Source: Bryobacterales bacterium
GTDB taxonomy: Bacteria > Acidobacteriota > Terriglobia > Bryobacterales > Bryobacteraceae
Direction of reading: 5' to 3'
Length of the DNA stretch: 64,000 bases
Assembly: GCA_003162425.1 (NCBI GenBank)
Contig: PMOK01000091.1
Span: forward strand, 28,670 to 92,669
The stretch's first letter is position 1; every line of letters begins with the position of its first letter. This document shows positions 43,386-51,886 of the stretch, piece by piece. The notes below the pieces were generated by a model, which was not told where the DNA came from, did not search any database, and saw only the letters and a program-made list of their open reading frames with translations. The position numbers were made by a program, and so were the translations under genes.

Positions 43386-44435
43386 TTGGCCGCTGACATC
43401 ATTCCAGTCGGATTGGTTGGATTCGGCATCGCTGGACGCACCTTCCACGCGCCCGTGATCCGGGCTGTTCCTGGCCTCCACTTAAGCTGCATCGTGCAAC
43501 GCACGGGCGATTCCGCGCACGAAAAGTATCCGGACGTACGCGTGGTCCGGAATATTGATGAACTGCTTGCCGACGAAACCATTCGGTTGGTAGTGATCGC
43601 GACACCCAATGCCTCACACTTCGAGTTCGCACGTCAATGTCTCGTGGCGGGCCGCGATGTGGTGGTCGACAAGCCGTTTACCAATACTTCGAGCGAAGCG
43701 CACGAGCTCGACCAACTGGCTCGCTCCGAAGGTCGCGTGCTCTCTGTTTTTCAGAACCGGCGATGGGATGGCGATTTTCTAACCGTACGGAAACTGATCG
43801 GCTCAGGAACGCTCGGGCGCTTGGCGCTGTTTGAATCGCATTACGATCGCTATCGCCTGGCGCGCCGTCCGAACCAATGGCGCGAAACCACGGGCCCGGG
43901 CAGCGGCGTGCTGTTCGATATCGGACCGCACCTGGTGGATCAAACGCTGGTGCTTTTCGGCATGCCGCAGGCAATCGCCGCAGATGTGCGCATCGAGCGA
44001 GAGGATGCGGTGGTCGACGATGCCTTCGATATCATGCTGCGCTACCCAAAGCTGTCGGTACTGCTGCGAGCCACGATGCTCGCCTGCTCGCCCGGGCCGA
44101 GATTCATCCTGAATGGCACGCTTGGAACCTACATCAAACACGGAATGGACCCGCAGGAAGATGCGCTCAAAGCGGGCGGTCAACCAGGAACGCCTGGATG
44201 GGGTGAGGAAGATGAGTCGCGTTGGGGAACTCTGACGCTCGCCGGAGAAAACGGAACTGTTCGCCGGCCAGTGCGCACGGAGCCGGGCGATTATCGCGAG
44301 TTCTACGCGAACGTCCGCGATGCCATCCTGCTGAAAGCTCCGCTGGCCGTTACTGCTCAGCACGGCGCGCAAGTGATTCGCCTGCTCGAGCTGGCGCGAG
44401 AGAGTTCGCAGAAGTGGCTCGCGATCGATACTTGA
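43386..44435 (+). CDS. Gfo/Idh/MocA-family NAD(P)-dependent oxidoreductase
   Basis: A protein of 349 residues. The dinucleotide fold IPVGLVGFGIAGRTFHAPVI and the VVVDKPFTNTSSEAHEL segment (the EKP motif is DKP here) define the family. The C-terminal part contains GRLALFESHYDRYRLARRPN and the ETTGPGSGVLFDIGPHLVDQ segment with its conserved GxHxxD-type helix. The start is TTG 43386, since it directly opens the fold behind an AGGAGAC site and no ATG is available. The substrate, probably a sugar or inositol derivative, is unknown. Its last 86 bases overlap the convergent sigma-54 activator gene. Confidence 0.9.
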   Translation: MAADIIPVGLVGFGIAGRTFHAPVIRAVPGLHLSCIVQRTGDSAHEKYPDVRVVRNIDELLADETIRLVVIATPNASHFEFARQCLVAGRDVVVDKPFTNTSSEAHELDQLARSEGRVLSVFQNRRWDGDFLTVRKLIGSGTLGRLALFESHYDRYRLARRPNQWRETTGPGSGVLFDIGPHLVDQTLVLFGMPQAIAADVRIEREDAVVDDAFDIMLRYPKLSVLLRATMLACSPGPRFILNGTLGTYIKHGMDPQEDALKAGGQPGTPGWGEEDESRWGTLTLAGENGTVRRPVRTEPGDYREFYANVRDAILLKAPLAVTAQHGAQVIRLLELARESSQKWLAIDT

Positions 44436-45951
44436 GTTTATCGATACACAGCCGCTTGATTCGAGATTCCAGAGTGGACGCAGGAATCCCGAGACGAGCC
44501 GCCGCGCCAGTCGGGCCCGACACTCGACCCTTTGCGTTGTACAGAGCCAGCTCGATGGCCTCGCGTTCGCGCGCCAGCAGATCCGCTGGCATGTTGCCAG
44601 CCGCGCTCGACCCAGGCAGTTCGTCCAGATCGACGCGCAGAATTCCGTTGCGGGCGAGAATCACCCCGCGCTCAACGACGTTCTCCAGTTCACGCACATT
44701 CCCCGGCCAAGCATAGGATTCGAGCGCTCTCATAGAACGCCGGTCGATGCGGGTGATGGTTCGGCTGAAACGGGCTCCGTATTTGGACGCGAAGTGAGCC
44801 ACCAGCGGTGCAATGTCTTCCGGGCGCTCCCGCAGGGCCGGAACCCGAAGGGGAAAAACGTTCAGCCGGTAGAACAGGTCGCTTCGAAAACGCCCGGCCT
44901 TAACCTCTTGCGCCAAATCGCGATTAGTGGCCGTTATCAGACGAACATCCACGCCGATGCTGCGCTCGCCGCCCAACCGTTCGAACCGGCGCTCCTGAAG
45001 AACGCGTAACAGAGTGACCTGCACCTCGATCGGCAGGTCCCCAATCTCGTCCAAAAATAAGGTGCCGCCGTGGGCCTGTTCGAATCGTCCTTTGCGCCGC
45101 TCAGTGGCGCCTGTGAACGCGCCGCGCTCGTGCCCGAACAGTTCGGACGCGATTAAAGTGGCCGGGATCGCTGCGCAGTTCACCGTTATCAGCGGCGCCT
45201 GCGCCCGCGGCGACAGATTGTGGATGGCGCGCGCCACCAGTTCCTTGCCTGTGCCCGTTTCTCCTGAGACCAGCACGGTCGCATCGGTAGGGGCTACCTG
45301 TTGTACAGCTTCAAGGACGGCTCTTAACGCGGGTGCATCGCCAATGATTTCCTCAAAGCCCCGAGCCTGCTCTAGCAGCGAACGCAAGGCCACGTTTTCG
45401 GCCTGTAGTTGATCCCGAAGCTTGCGGATCTCTTCGTTCGCTAGCGCATTCGCCACCGCAATTCCTATAGCGCGCGACACCTGCGCCAGCAGTGCCAACT
45501 CGTCCGCGGAAAAAGCTTGCGCGGCGCGGCGTGTGAAAGCAGCCAATCCCAAATTCATACCTCGCGCAGTTAGCGGAATAGCGGCATACGCGCGCAGTCC
45601 CGCCGAAGCCAGACGGAATTCGTGCGGTAACCAAGCGTCTTTTGCGAGCAGATCCGGGCAACTGTATGGCATGCCAGATTGGAGTTTCATTTCCAGATCC
45701 GATCCACTGTAGGGAATGGAAGGGCGCGGCTGCGGCATAATGCGATGACCTGGAACTTGAGATTTGCTTGGGCCCCCCACGATATGCAGCGCGAACGGCC
45801 GGCCTTTTGATCTATCGAAGGTCACAATCGCGATTCCTTGGAAGTTCACCACAGGCGCGAGCAATCTCGCCACTGCGGCCAGCACTCCGTCCAACTCGCG
45901 CTCAGTATTGACAGCCTCCCAAACTTGGAGAACACGATCCCGCTGCCGCAT
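44350..45951 (-). CDS. Sigma-54-dependent transcriptional activator (GAF-AAA+-HTH)
   Basis: About 533 residues. An N-terminal GAF-like domain (residues 10-180, LAPVVNFQGIAIVTFDRSKG) is followed by the AAA+ domain: Walker A GETGTGKELVARAIHNLS, the sigma-54 contact loop ERGAFTGATERRKGRFEQA, and Walker B GGTLFLDEIGDLPI. A Fis-type helix-turn-helix ends it (GAAARLGIPASTLESRIKRL). I prefer ATG 45951 over one at 46023, because three TCGCGA boxes (45965-45988) would otherwise lie in coding sequence. A sigma-54-like promoter faces the divergent ADOP permease, its likely target. The 3' end overlaps the oxidoreductase gene by 86 bases. Confidence 0.9.
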   Translation of the reverse strand: MRQRDRVLQVWEAVNTERELDGVLAAVARLLAPVVNFQGIAIVTFDRSKGRPFALHIVGGPSKSQVPGHRIMPQPRPSIPYSGSDLEMKLQSGMPYSCPDLLAKDAWLPHEFRLASAGLRAYAAIPLTARGMNLGLAAFTRRAAQAFSADELALLAQVSRAIGIAVANALANEEIRKLRDQLQAENVALRSLLEQARGFEEIIGDAPALRAVLEAVQQVAPTDATVLVSGETGTGKELVARAIHNLSPRAQAPLITVNCAAIPATLIASELFGHERGAFTGATERRKGRFEQAHGGTLFLDEIGDLPIEVQVTLLRVLQERRFERLGGERSIGVDVRLITATNRDLAQEVKAGRFRSDLFYRLNVFPLRVPALRERPEDIAPLVAHFASKYGARFSRTITRIDRRSMRALESYAWPGNVRELENVVERGVILARNGILRVDLDELPGSSAAGNMPADLLAREREAIELALYNAKGRVSGPTGAAARLGIPASTLESRIKRLCIDKLKYRSRATSANSLAPARAGESLARRAEQ

Positions 45952-45964
45952 CTTTTTCAGTGTA

Positions 45965-45988
45965 TCGCGATTTCGCGAGATTTCGCGA
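45965..45988. promoter_or_regulatory. Three TCGCGA boxes, candidate enhancer of the sigma-54 activator
   Basis: TCGCGA occurs at 45965-45970, 45973-45978 and 45983-45988, in the context TTTCGCGA. They sit 65-90 bases upstream of the sigma-54-like promoter at 46053, the usual distance for activator binding, and just before the preferred start of the activator gene. Confidence 0.5.
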
Positions 45989-46052
45989 ACTGCGAATGAC
46001 TCTGGATTGTCTACGGGCAGCAAATCTACCGAGATGCAAGGGAATTTCTGTT

Positions 46053-46068
46053 TGGAACTCCACCTGCT
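46053..46068 (+). promoter_or_regulatory. Sigma-54-type promoter before the ADOP permease
   Basis: TGGAAC-TCCAC-CTGCT matches the consensus TGGCAC-N5-TTGCW at all but two positions, with correct GG to GC spacing. Transcription would start near 46079, ten bases before the permease ATG at 46089. The divergent neighbour encodes a sigma-54 activator. Confidence 0.6.
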
Positions 46069-46088
46069 TTCTACACGTACAACACGCT

Positions 46089-48566
46089 ATGTTCCACACC
46101 ACTTGGCTAGATCTCCGTTACGCCCTTCGAGTTTTGCGTAAGAGTCCGGCGTTCACACTGACCGCCATACTGTCGCTGGCCCTCGGCATTGGCGCTAACA
46201 CCACCATCTTCACGGTAGTCAACGGCGTATTCCTGAATCCACTCCCCATTGAGAAAGCATCCGGGCTTGTTTCCGCACACACGCTCGACACTGCTCCAGG
46301 TACGCGATCGAGCAACCTGCTGCCCATGTCTTATCTCAACCTCAAGGACTTCAGGGAGAAAAACCAGGTGTTCACAAATCTGGCCGGATTCTCGTCACCG
46401 ATGGCGTTCGGCCTCTCCAAGGGATCGGCTGCAGTGCCGGAGCGCGCCTTCGGCGAGTTGGTGACCAGCAATTATTTCGACGTGCTCGGCATCCGCCCTA
46501 CCTTTGGCCGTTTCTTCGTACCAGAAGAGGACAGCACGCCAGGCACGCACGCGGTAGTGGTTCTCGGAAATGGAATCTGGCAACTGCGATTTGGCGGCGA
46601 TCCCAAACTGGTGGGCCAGACTCTGCGCATCAATAATATCGTTTTCACCGTGATCGGCATCGCGCCGCCGGGATTCAAAGGAGTGAACGCAGTCTTCGGA
46701 CCCGACCTGTGGATCCCCACCATGATGGCTGACCAAGTTTTTCCGAGCGAACCGCGGTCCATGCTGCGCGAACGAAGCAATCTGGTGTTCCGCGTGGCGG
46801 GCCGGTTGAAGCCTGGCATCTCGAGAACCAAGGCCGAGGCCAATATGAAAACCATCGCGTCCGCACTGGAGCGTCAGTATCCGGAGTCGAACCAGGGCCG
46901 CAGTGTCGCGCTTCGCCCCATCGCGGAAGCCGCCTTTATGCCCGGCACTAGAGAACCGGCCATGTTTGGCGGCGCGGTCCTAATGGCCATCGTGGGATTG
47001 GTCCTGCTGATTGCCTGCTCCAATGTCGCGAATTTGCTTTTGGCGCGCGCGGCCGGACGGCAGCAGGAAGTGGCCGTCCGTCTTGCGCTCGGAGCTAGCC
47101 GCGCTAGGCTGATTCGGCAATTGCTGACAGAGAGCGTTGTGCTAGCTCTTGCCAGCGGCATCGCGGGTATTGCGATTGCCCAGCAAGGAATTGTGCTGCT
47201 CAACTCCTTCCGTCCTCCGGAAGTTGCCCGCAACCTCGCCGAGGCTCAATTCGATCCCGCTGTTTTTGTGTTCGCCCTTCTGATCTCGATAGCCACGGGG
47301 CTCATCTTCGGAATCGTGCCGGCTCTCGAAAGCACGCGGCCCGATATTTCGGAAACCCTGAAGCAGGAGACGCGCGGCACGGTTCGTAGCCAGAGCCGGA
47401 TTTCGTTCGGAAACACGCTTCTGGTAGGGCAAGTCGCATTTTCGCTGGTCGCCATGATTACCGCCGGACTGTGTTTGCGTAGCATTCAACATGCGTATAC
47501 CATCGATCCTGGTTTTGAGACCAGGAGGCTGGCGCTGATCCTCACCAATCCCGGGCAGGCAGGCTATAATCAGGCGCGCTCGGAGCAGTTTTATCGCGAA
47601 GCGCGCGAACGCGCCTCCGCTGTTCCCGGCATCGTGTCCATGTCATGGGCCTCGAACCTGCCCTTCTGGGCACGCCCGTCACGCAGTATCACTATCGAAG
47701 GCGAAGAACATCGCGAGAAGGCAAACCCGGTGATGACCGTGGTCAACACCGTGGATCTCAACTATTTCGCAACGCTCGGCATTGGCATCACGGCGGGCCA
47801 GGATTTCACCGCCTTCGACCGCGATGGAACTATTCCCGTAGCGATCATCAACGAAACCATGGCCGCCAGATTCTGGCCAAATCAAGATGCCGTCGGCAAG
47901 CGATTCCAGTTCACGGGCGACACGTTCTTCCACCAGATTGTCGGCGTTGTGAAGACCGCGAATTATCAGAGCTTGGGCGAGGCCCCGCAGATCTCGGTCT
48001 ATGTTCCGCTTCGGCAGAACTTCCTAGCTTGGATGGTGCTCTATGCGCGTACCCAAGCCGATCCGGCGACGGTGCTTTTGGCTCTGCAGCGGGAGCTGCG
48101 GGGCATCGATCCGCAAGTGCCCATCGAGGATGTCCGGACCGCGCGCAAAGTCATCGATCAGGCGCTGTGGGGCGCAAAGCTTGGTGTGGGACTGTTGAGT
48201 ATTTTTGGATTCCTGGCGCTGGGCTTGGCCAGCATCGGGCTGTATGGCATGATGGCGTACTCAGTCAGCCGGCGACGGCGCGAGATCGGGTTAAGGATGG
48301 CTCTGGGAGCCGCACAGTCTGGCGTAATGAGTTTGGTTTTGCGCCAGGGAATGCAGTTGGTCGCAATCGGAGTTGTTATTGGAATAGCCGCGTCGGTACT
48401 GGTGGGCCGCGCTTTGTCGACGCTGCTGTTCGGCGTAAGCCCGATCGATCCAGTGAGCCTGGGGGCTGCTTCCCTGGTCCTTACGCTAGTGGCTTTCGCG
48501 GCCTGTTATTTACCGGCAAGAAGCGCCAGCCGCGTAGATCCTCTGGTGGCGCTGCGGGATGCATAA
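46089..48566 (+). CDS. ADOP-type ABC permease (FtsX/MacB-like)
   Basis: A protein of 825 residues from ATG 46089 (MFHTTWLDLRYALRVLRKSP). It shows the two-part layout of acidobacterial ADOP permeases. The first membrane helix has LSLALGIGANTTIFTVVNGV, then a MacB-type periplasmic domain (GELVTSNYFDVLGIRPTFGR), a first FtsX domain (LIACSNVANLLLARAAGRQQ, VAVRLALGASRARLIRQLL), a second periplasmic domain (VDLNYFATLGIGITAGQDFT) and a second FtsX domain (SRRRREIGLRMALGAAQSGV). It ends with LVALRDA. The PadR-associated prefix domain is absent. No ATPase gene is adjacent. A sigma-54 promoter and activator are next to it. Confidence 0.93.
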   Translation: MFHTTWLDLRYALRVLRKSPAFTLTAILSLALGIGANTTIFTVVNGVFLNPLPIEKASGLVSAHTLDTAPGTRSSNLLPMSYLNLKDFREKNQVFTNLAGFSSPMAFGLSKGSAAVPERAFGELVTSNYFDVLGIRPTFGRFFVPEEDSTPGTHAVVVLGNGIWQLRFGGDPKLVGQTLRINNIVFTVIGIAPPGFKGVNAVFGPDLWIPTMMADQVFPSEPRSMLRERSNLVFRVAGRLKPGISRTKAEANMKTIASALERQYPESNQGRSVALRPIAEAAFMPGTREPAMFGGAVLMAIVGLVLLIACSNVANLLLARAAGRQQEVAVRLALGASRARLIRQLLTESVVLALASGIAGIAIAQQGIVLLNSFRPPEVARNLAEAQFDPAVFVFALLISIATGLIFGIVPALESTRPDISETLKQETRGTVRSQSRISFGNTLLVGQVAFSLVAMITAGLCLRSIQHAYTIDPGFETRRLALILTNPGQAGYNQARSEQFYREARERASAVPGIVSMSWASNLPFWARPSRSITIEGEEHREKANPVMTVVNTVDLNYFATLGIGITAGQDFTAFDRDGTIPVAIINETMAARFWPNQDAVGKRFQFTGDTFFHQIVGVVKTANYQSLGEAPQISVYVPLRQNFLAWMVLYARTQADPATVLLALQRELRGIDPQVPIEDVRTARKVIDQALWGAKLGVGLLSIFGFLALGLASIGLYGMMAYSVSRRRREIGLRMALGAAQSGVMSLVLRQGMQLVAIGVVIGIAASVLVGRALSTLLFGVSPIDPVSLGAASLVLTLVAFAACYLPARSASRVDPLVALRDA

Positions 48567-48579
48567 ATTTCCACCATGG

Positions 48580-49095
48580 CTAATGCTCCGAAAGAAGCGC
48601 CTTGATATTGGCCTCGACGTTGTCTTTGTCCACTAGGTTTTCTTTATAGACCGCCGCTACCCTGCCCTGCCGGTCGATCAAAAATGTGTCCGGCAGATTT
48701 CCAATTCCGTAACGCTTCGACATCGGATCGTCGCCCAATAGCATTGTGTAGGGGATCTTGTGCTCTTCGAGAAATGGCTTCAGAACCTTCCAACCATCCT
48801 CGTCCAGCGAAACGCCAACCACGGCGAAGCCTTTCGCGTCGTACGCCGACTGGAACGCCTCAAACCACGGGATCTCCTTCTTACATCCGGTACACCAGGT
48901 GGCCCAAAAATCAAGCAGAACCACCTTGCCATGGAAATCCGCGAGCTTTACAGTCTTGCCGTTAACGTCTTGGAGAGCAAAGTCAGCGGCGGGCTTCCGC
49001 TCTTTTTCGGGTTGCAGAGCAGCGCGGAGTCCGGGTTGATCAGCGGCGGCGACCACGCCGGCCAGTGTCAGAAGCAGAAATAATATCCGATTCAT
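48580..49095 (-). CDS. TlpA-like thioredoxin-fold protein, exported
   Basis: A protein of 171 residues with a signal peptide (MNRILFLLLTLAGVVAAA). The redox motif is WATWCTGCKKEIPWFEAF (CTGC). Other TlpA/ResA/AhpC-TSA landmarks are FALQDVNGKTVKLADFHGKV, VLLDFWATW, VVGVSLDEDGW and LPDTFLIDRQGRVAAVYK, with the cis-Pro region at NLPDTFLI. It probably acts as a periplasmic thiol reductase. It is the last gene of the padR-membrane protein-tlpA operon, overlapping the preceding gene by 4 bases. Confidence 0.92.
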   Translation of the reverse strand: MNRILFLLLTLAGVVAAADQPGLRAALQPEKERKPAADFALQDVNGKTVKLADFHGKVVLLDFWATWCTGCKKEIPWFEAFQSAYDAKGFAVVGVSLDEDGWKVLKPFLEEHKIPYTMLLGDDPMSKRYGIGNLPDTFLIDRQGRVAAVYKENLVDKDNVEANIKALLSEH

Positions 49096-49907
49096 CTTTC
49101 TTCTCCTTTGCTCTCGTGCCAGCGGCGCCAGCTTGAGGTTGCCAGCATGTACGCAACGGGCCAGCTAACCGTCGCGAGCGGAAGCAATCTTCCTGGCCAG
49201 GGCATTGGGTGCCAGGCTCCGTCGTTCCAGACATGAGGCACTGACTTGTCCCATCCGGTGGTCCAGGTTACCAGAAAAGTTAGGATTGCAACGGCAGCGG
49301 CCAGTAGGATCGCTTGACGGAATGGAATAGTGCAGTTTTGAAGACCTCGATTCATTCCCCAGATCGCGGCGAGTAAGAACGGAAGCGTAGGGATGCTCAT
49401 CATAAAGAGCAGGTTTAGCACAACCTCCCAAAGCTCGGTGCCGAGGGATGCCCTTCTTCCGAGGCGGAGCAAAACCATTTGTGGCCAGCTATGAATTACG
49501 AGGCAAAACAGCGTCCCCGTTAACCAGGTGGCGCCGCCCGAGAAAAATCCCAACAGGAACCCGCCCGCCCACGACCATGAAAACAGCGCCAGGAATAGGC
49601 AGACCAAATAGACCGTGTCCCTTCCGACGCTCAATTCGGTTCCAAAATGGACAATCGCTAAGTCAAACTGCAATGCGATCTCACTCAGCAACACACCCGC
49701 TACGCCAACCAACCCCGCGAGAGCTAGCCAAGGTTGCCAATCCTTCCACAATGCGGCTTGGCGCCGGACCACTAATCCCATCACGTCGCGGAGCGCTTGT
49801 CCGCCGGTCGCGCCTGATTCCGCCAGATCCCCGCGCACGGCATTCCGCTCGTCAGGCTTCAGCATGCGGGAGAGTATGTCCACAAACCACCAGCAAAAGT
49901 GGGTCAT
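49092..49907 (-). CDS. Multi-pass membrane protein in a padR operon, unknown function
   Basis: A protein of 271 residues from ATG 49907, which overlaps the padR stop (ATGA). A soluble N-terminal segment (MLKPDERNAVRGDLAESGAT, ALRDVMGLVVRRQAALWKDW) precedes about six membrane segments (LALAGLVGVAGVLLSEIALQ, LVCLFLALFSWSWAGGFLLG, ILLAAAVAILTFLVTWTTG). No transport signature is visible. The longer open frame to 50045 only reads padR out of frame. With padR and tlpA it forms a tightly coupled three-gene operon, so it is probably PadR-controlled. Confidence 0.8.
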   Translation of the reverse strand: MTHFCWWFVDILSRMLKPDERNAVRGDLAESGATGGQALRDVMGLVVRRQAALWKDWQPWLALAGLVGVAGVLLSEIALQFDLAIVHFGTELSVGRDTVYLVCLFLALFSWSWAGGFLLGFFSGGATWLTGTLFCLVIHSWPQMVLLRLGRRASLGTELWEVVLNLLFMMSIPTLPFLLAAIWGMNRGLQNCTIPFRQAILLAAAVAILTFLVTWTTGWDKSVPHVWNDGAWHPMPWPGRLLPLATVSWPVAYMLATSSWRRWHESKGEER

Positions 49908-50215
49908 GACGCCTCCCAGGAAACACCCCGGCTCACGCGTGTCACGGCATTGTAAAAGGCCGTTGACGCCTGAACGCCCTTCGTGGTCACGCTCACCATT
50001 CGTTTGGCCCGGCCACCACGCTGAGGCGTGGCTTCGCCCATCCATGTTTTGAGAAGGCCTTTCTTCTCCAGGCGATCCAGCGTGGTGTAAAGCGCGCCTA
50101 TGGAACAGCGGCGTCCAGTGGCTTCCTCAATCTCCTCCCGAATGGCCGCCCCGTAAGCGTCATCACCCAATCGCGCGGCAGCGGTGAGCAACAGGTATTC
50201 GAACTCGCCCAGCAT
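49904..50215 (-). CDS. PadR-family transcriptional regulator
   Basis: A protein of 103 residues with the PadR winged helix: GEFEYLLLTAAARLGDDAYG, AAIREEIEEATGRRCSIGAL and YTTLDRLEKKGLLKTWMGEA. It lacks the longer C-terminal helices of PadR subfamily 2. I choose ATG 50215 because the domain starts there; an ATG at 50227 adds four residues but lies in a palindromic operator (50224-50236). It leads the operon with a membrane protein and tlpA and likely represses it until a ligand binds. Confidence 0.9.
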   Translation of the reverse strand: MLGEFEYLLLTAAARLGDDAYGAAIREEIEEATGRRCSIGALYTTLDRLEKKGLLKTWMGEATPQRGGRAKRMVSVTTKGVQASTAFYNAVTRVSRGVSWEAS

Positions 50216-50223
50216 TATTACCA

Positions 50224-50236
50224 TCACATTGTGATT
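50224..50236. promoter_or_regulatory. Palindrome ATCACA-T-TGTGAT before padR
   Basis: A perfect 6-1-6 dyad lies 9 bases upstream of the chosen padR start, in the short space between padR and the divergent toxin gene. Its position fits autorepression by PadR. Confidence 0.5.
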
Positions 50237-50288
50237 CTAATCGCGCGTGATGTCAAGAGGGAAAAATTGTATGCCATTCAGGTGCATT

Positions 50289-50307
50289 TATACCGCATTG
50301 CGGTATA
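50289..50307 (+). promoter_or_regulatory. Palindromic operator TATACCGCA-T-TGCGGTATA of the RelE/HigBA-type pair
   Basis: A perfect 9-1-9 dyad ends 10 bases before the GTG start at 50318. GGTATACT at its end may serve as the -10 region. The antitoxin downstream carries an Xre helix-turn-helix, so this is the likely autorepression site. Confidence 0.7.
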
Positions 50308-50317
50308 CTCTTGGTTA

Positions 50318-50656
50318 GTGGATGCACCTGAAATCACGGTCTTGCAGGTACCGAAATTCAAGGCTGAGGCCACGGTGCTGATCGGTGAGAGCGGTATCGA
50401 GGCGCTTGCCGTTTATCTGATCGATCACCCGGACGCTGGCGAAGTAATACCAGGTGCGGGCGGACCGCGAAAGCTACGATGGGCTGCGAAAGGCAAGGGG
50501 AAGCGTGGAGGGGCACGGATCATCTACGTGTACGTTGCGACTGCCGCCCGCGTCTACCTGCTGAGTTGTTACGCGAAGAATGTCAAGACGGATCTGACCA
50601 CGGATGAAAAGAAAGAACTGCCGCGAATCGCAGCTCATCTGAGAGGGGTGCACTAG
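50318..50656 (+). CDS. RelE/HigB-type mRNA interferase toxin
   Basis: A protein of 112 residues from GTG 50318; the longer frame upstream runs through the operator. The RelE fold is seen in LAVYLIDHPDAGEVIPGAGG, PRKLRWAAKGKGKRGGARII, YVYVATAARVYLLSCYAKNV and KTDLTTDEKKELPRIAAHL. The middle block GxGGxRKxRxAxxGxGKxGG is typical of the RelE/HigB toxins that act on ribosome-bound mRNA. The antitoxin gene follows after one base. Both genes look intact. Confidence 0.88.
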   Translation: MDAPEITVLQVPKFKAEATVLIGESGIEALAVYLIDHPDAGEVIPGAGGPRKLRWAAKGKGKRGGARIIYVYVATAARVYLLSCYAKNVKTDLTTDEKKELPRIAAHLRGVH

Positions 50657-50657
50657 G

Positions 50658-50969
50658 ATGCCCAAGAAAACGGTTGCCAAAAAAAGGACCTTCGGGGCCG
50701 ATCTGATCGAAGGTATGAAACTGGTCTTGGCGCACGACCGCGGCCAGGTCGAACTGGAGCAGGTTTGGCCGAAGCCAGTCGATGTAAAAGCCATACGCAA
50801 ACAGGTGAAAATGTCACAGGCTGAATTCTCACAAGCCTATGGCATTAGCAAACGTGCATTGCAGGAGTGGGAACAAGGCGGGCGTCAGCCGGACTCCGCC
50901 GCGCGCGCATACCTGACCGTCATCGCAAAAGAACCCACCGTAGTGCGGCGGGCACTCGCACGCAGATGA
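50658..50969 (+). CDS. HigA/NadS-type antitoxin with Xre helix-turn-helix
   Basis: A protein of 103 residues. The helix-turn-helix is KAIRKQVKMSQAEFSQAYGI, then SKRALQEWEQGGRQPDSAAR (residues about 45-85). The basic N-terminus (PKKTVAKKRTFGADLIEGMK) is typical of antitoxins paired with this toxin type. Toxin-first order and a one-base gap make the pair co-translated. It likely binds the palindrome at 50289-50307. Confidence 0.9.
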   Translation: MPKKTVAKKRTFGADLIEGMKLVLAHDRGQVELEQVWPKPVDVKAIRKQVKMSQAEFSQAYGISKRALQEWEQGGRQPDSAARAYLTVIAKEPTVVRRALARR

Positions 50970-51018
50970 CCGGAATGTAATGATCGCCTCCCACGCGAAT
51001 GTGAGACAATGCCGCTAA

Positions 51019-51873
51019 ATGACAGATATCTCCAGAAGAGACTTTTTGAACAACGCCGCGCTGGCCGGATTCTTATGCGCGGGCGCACGGAACCTTCGGG
51101 CCAATCCGCTGGGCCTGCCGATTGGATGCCAGACCTACCCGGTTCGGAAAATGATCGGGCAGGATTTTCCAGGCACCCTCAAAGTGCTCGCTCAGGCCGG
51201 ATTCGAGAGAATCGAGCTGTGCTCGCCAGTGGGTTACGCCGATTCCGGATTCGGCGGCATCGCCAAATACAAGCCCACCGAGCTTCGTGGAATTTTCAGC
51301 GACGCCGGACTGAAGTGCGAAAGCTCACATTTCGATATCGGCGAGCTTCGGAAAGATCTCGCCGGCCGCATTGCCTGGGCCAAGGACGTCGGTATGACGC
51401 AGATGTTCGTGCCGAGTCTGGATGGGCCGAAAAACCCGACCATGGATGACGTGAAAAAGGCCGCTGACGAATACAGCAAGATGGGCGAGCACACCGCGAA
51501 GGCCGGCATCCAGCTCGGCTTACACAACGAGAATTTTGAACTCACCACGGTAGACGGCAAGCGCACGTATGACATATTGCTGGGGCTTTTCGATCCGAAG
51601 CTGGTGAAGTTTCAGTTCCAGTGCTCAACCATCAGCCAGGGTTACGATGCAGCCGAATATTTCATGAAGTACCCCGGCCATTTCATTTCGATGCACGTGC
51701 AGGACTGGAATGCACAAACCAAAAAAACGGTCGCGGTCGGACAGGGATCGCTCGACTGGAAGAAAATCTTCACCGCCGCGAAAACGGCTGGTGTAAAGAA
51801 TTACTTCGTCGAAATGAACCTCGATCTGATGAAGGCCAGCGTGCCGTATCTGCGCGATTTGCAAGTGACCTAG
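51019..51873 (+). CDS. Tat-exported sugar phosphate isomerase/epimerase-like TIM-barrel protein
   Basis: A protein of 284 residues with a Tat signal (SRRDFLNNAALAGFLCAGA). The xylose-isomerase-like barrel is marked by AQAGFERIELCSPVGYADSG, GLHNENFEL, FQFQCSTISQGYDAAEYFMK and PGHFISMHVQDWNAQTKKTV. It ends with VEMNLDLMKASVPYLRDL. Metal-binding Glu/His/Asp positions appear kept. Tat export suggests folding with its metal in the cytoplasm. The substrate is unknown. It stands alone, 50 bases after the antitoxin gene. Confidence 0.88.
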   Translation: MTDISRRDFLNNAALAGFLCAGARNLRANPLGLPIGCQTYPVRKMIGQDFPGTLKVLAQAGFERIELCSPVGYADSGFGGIAKYKPTELRGIFSDAGLKCESSHFDIGELRKDLAGRIAWAKDVGMTQMFVPSLDGPKNPTMDDVKKAADEYSKMGEHTAKAGIQLGLHNENFELTTVDGKRTYDILLGLFDPKLVKFQFQCSTISQGYDAAEYFMKYPGHFISMHVQDWNAQTKKTVAVGQGSLDWKKIFTAAKTAGVKNYFVEMNLDLMKASVPYLRDLQVT

Positions 51874-51886
51874 CGGACCCTACGCG

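Noticed and set aside
49908..50045. Longer N-terminus for the membrane protein behind padR
   Set aside because: The extension reads padR out of frame; ATG 49907 couples to the padR stop.
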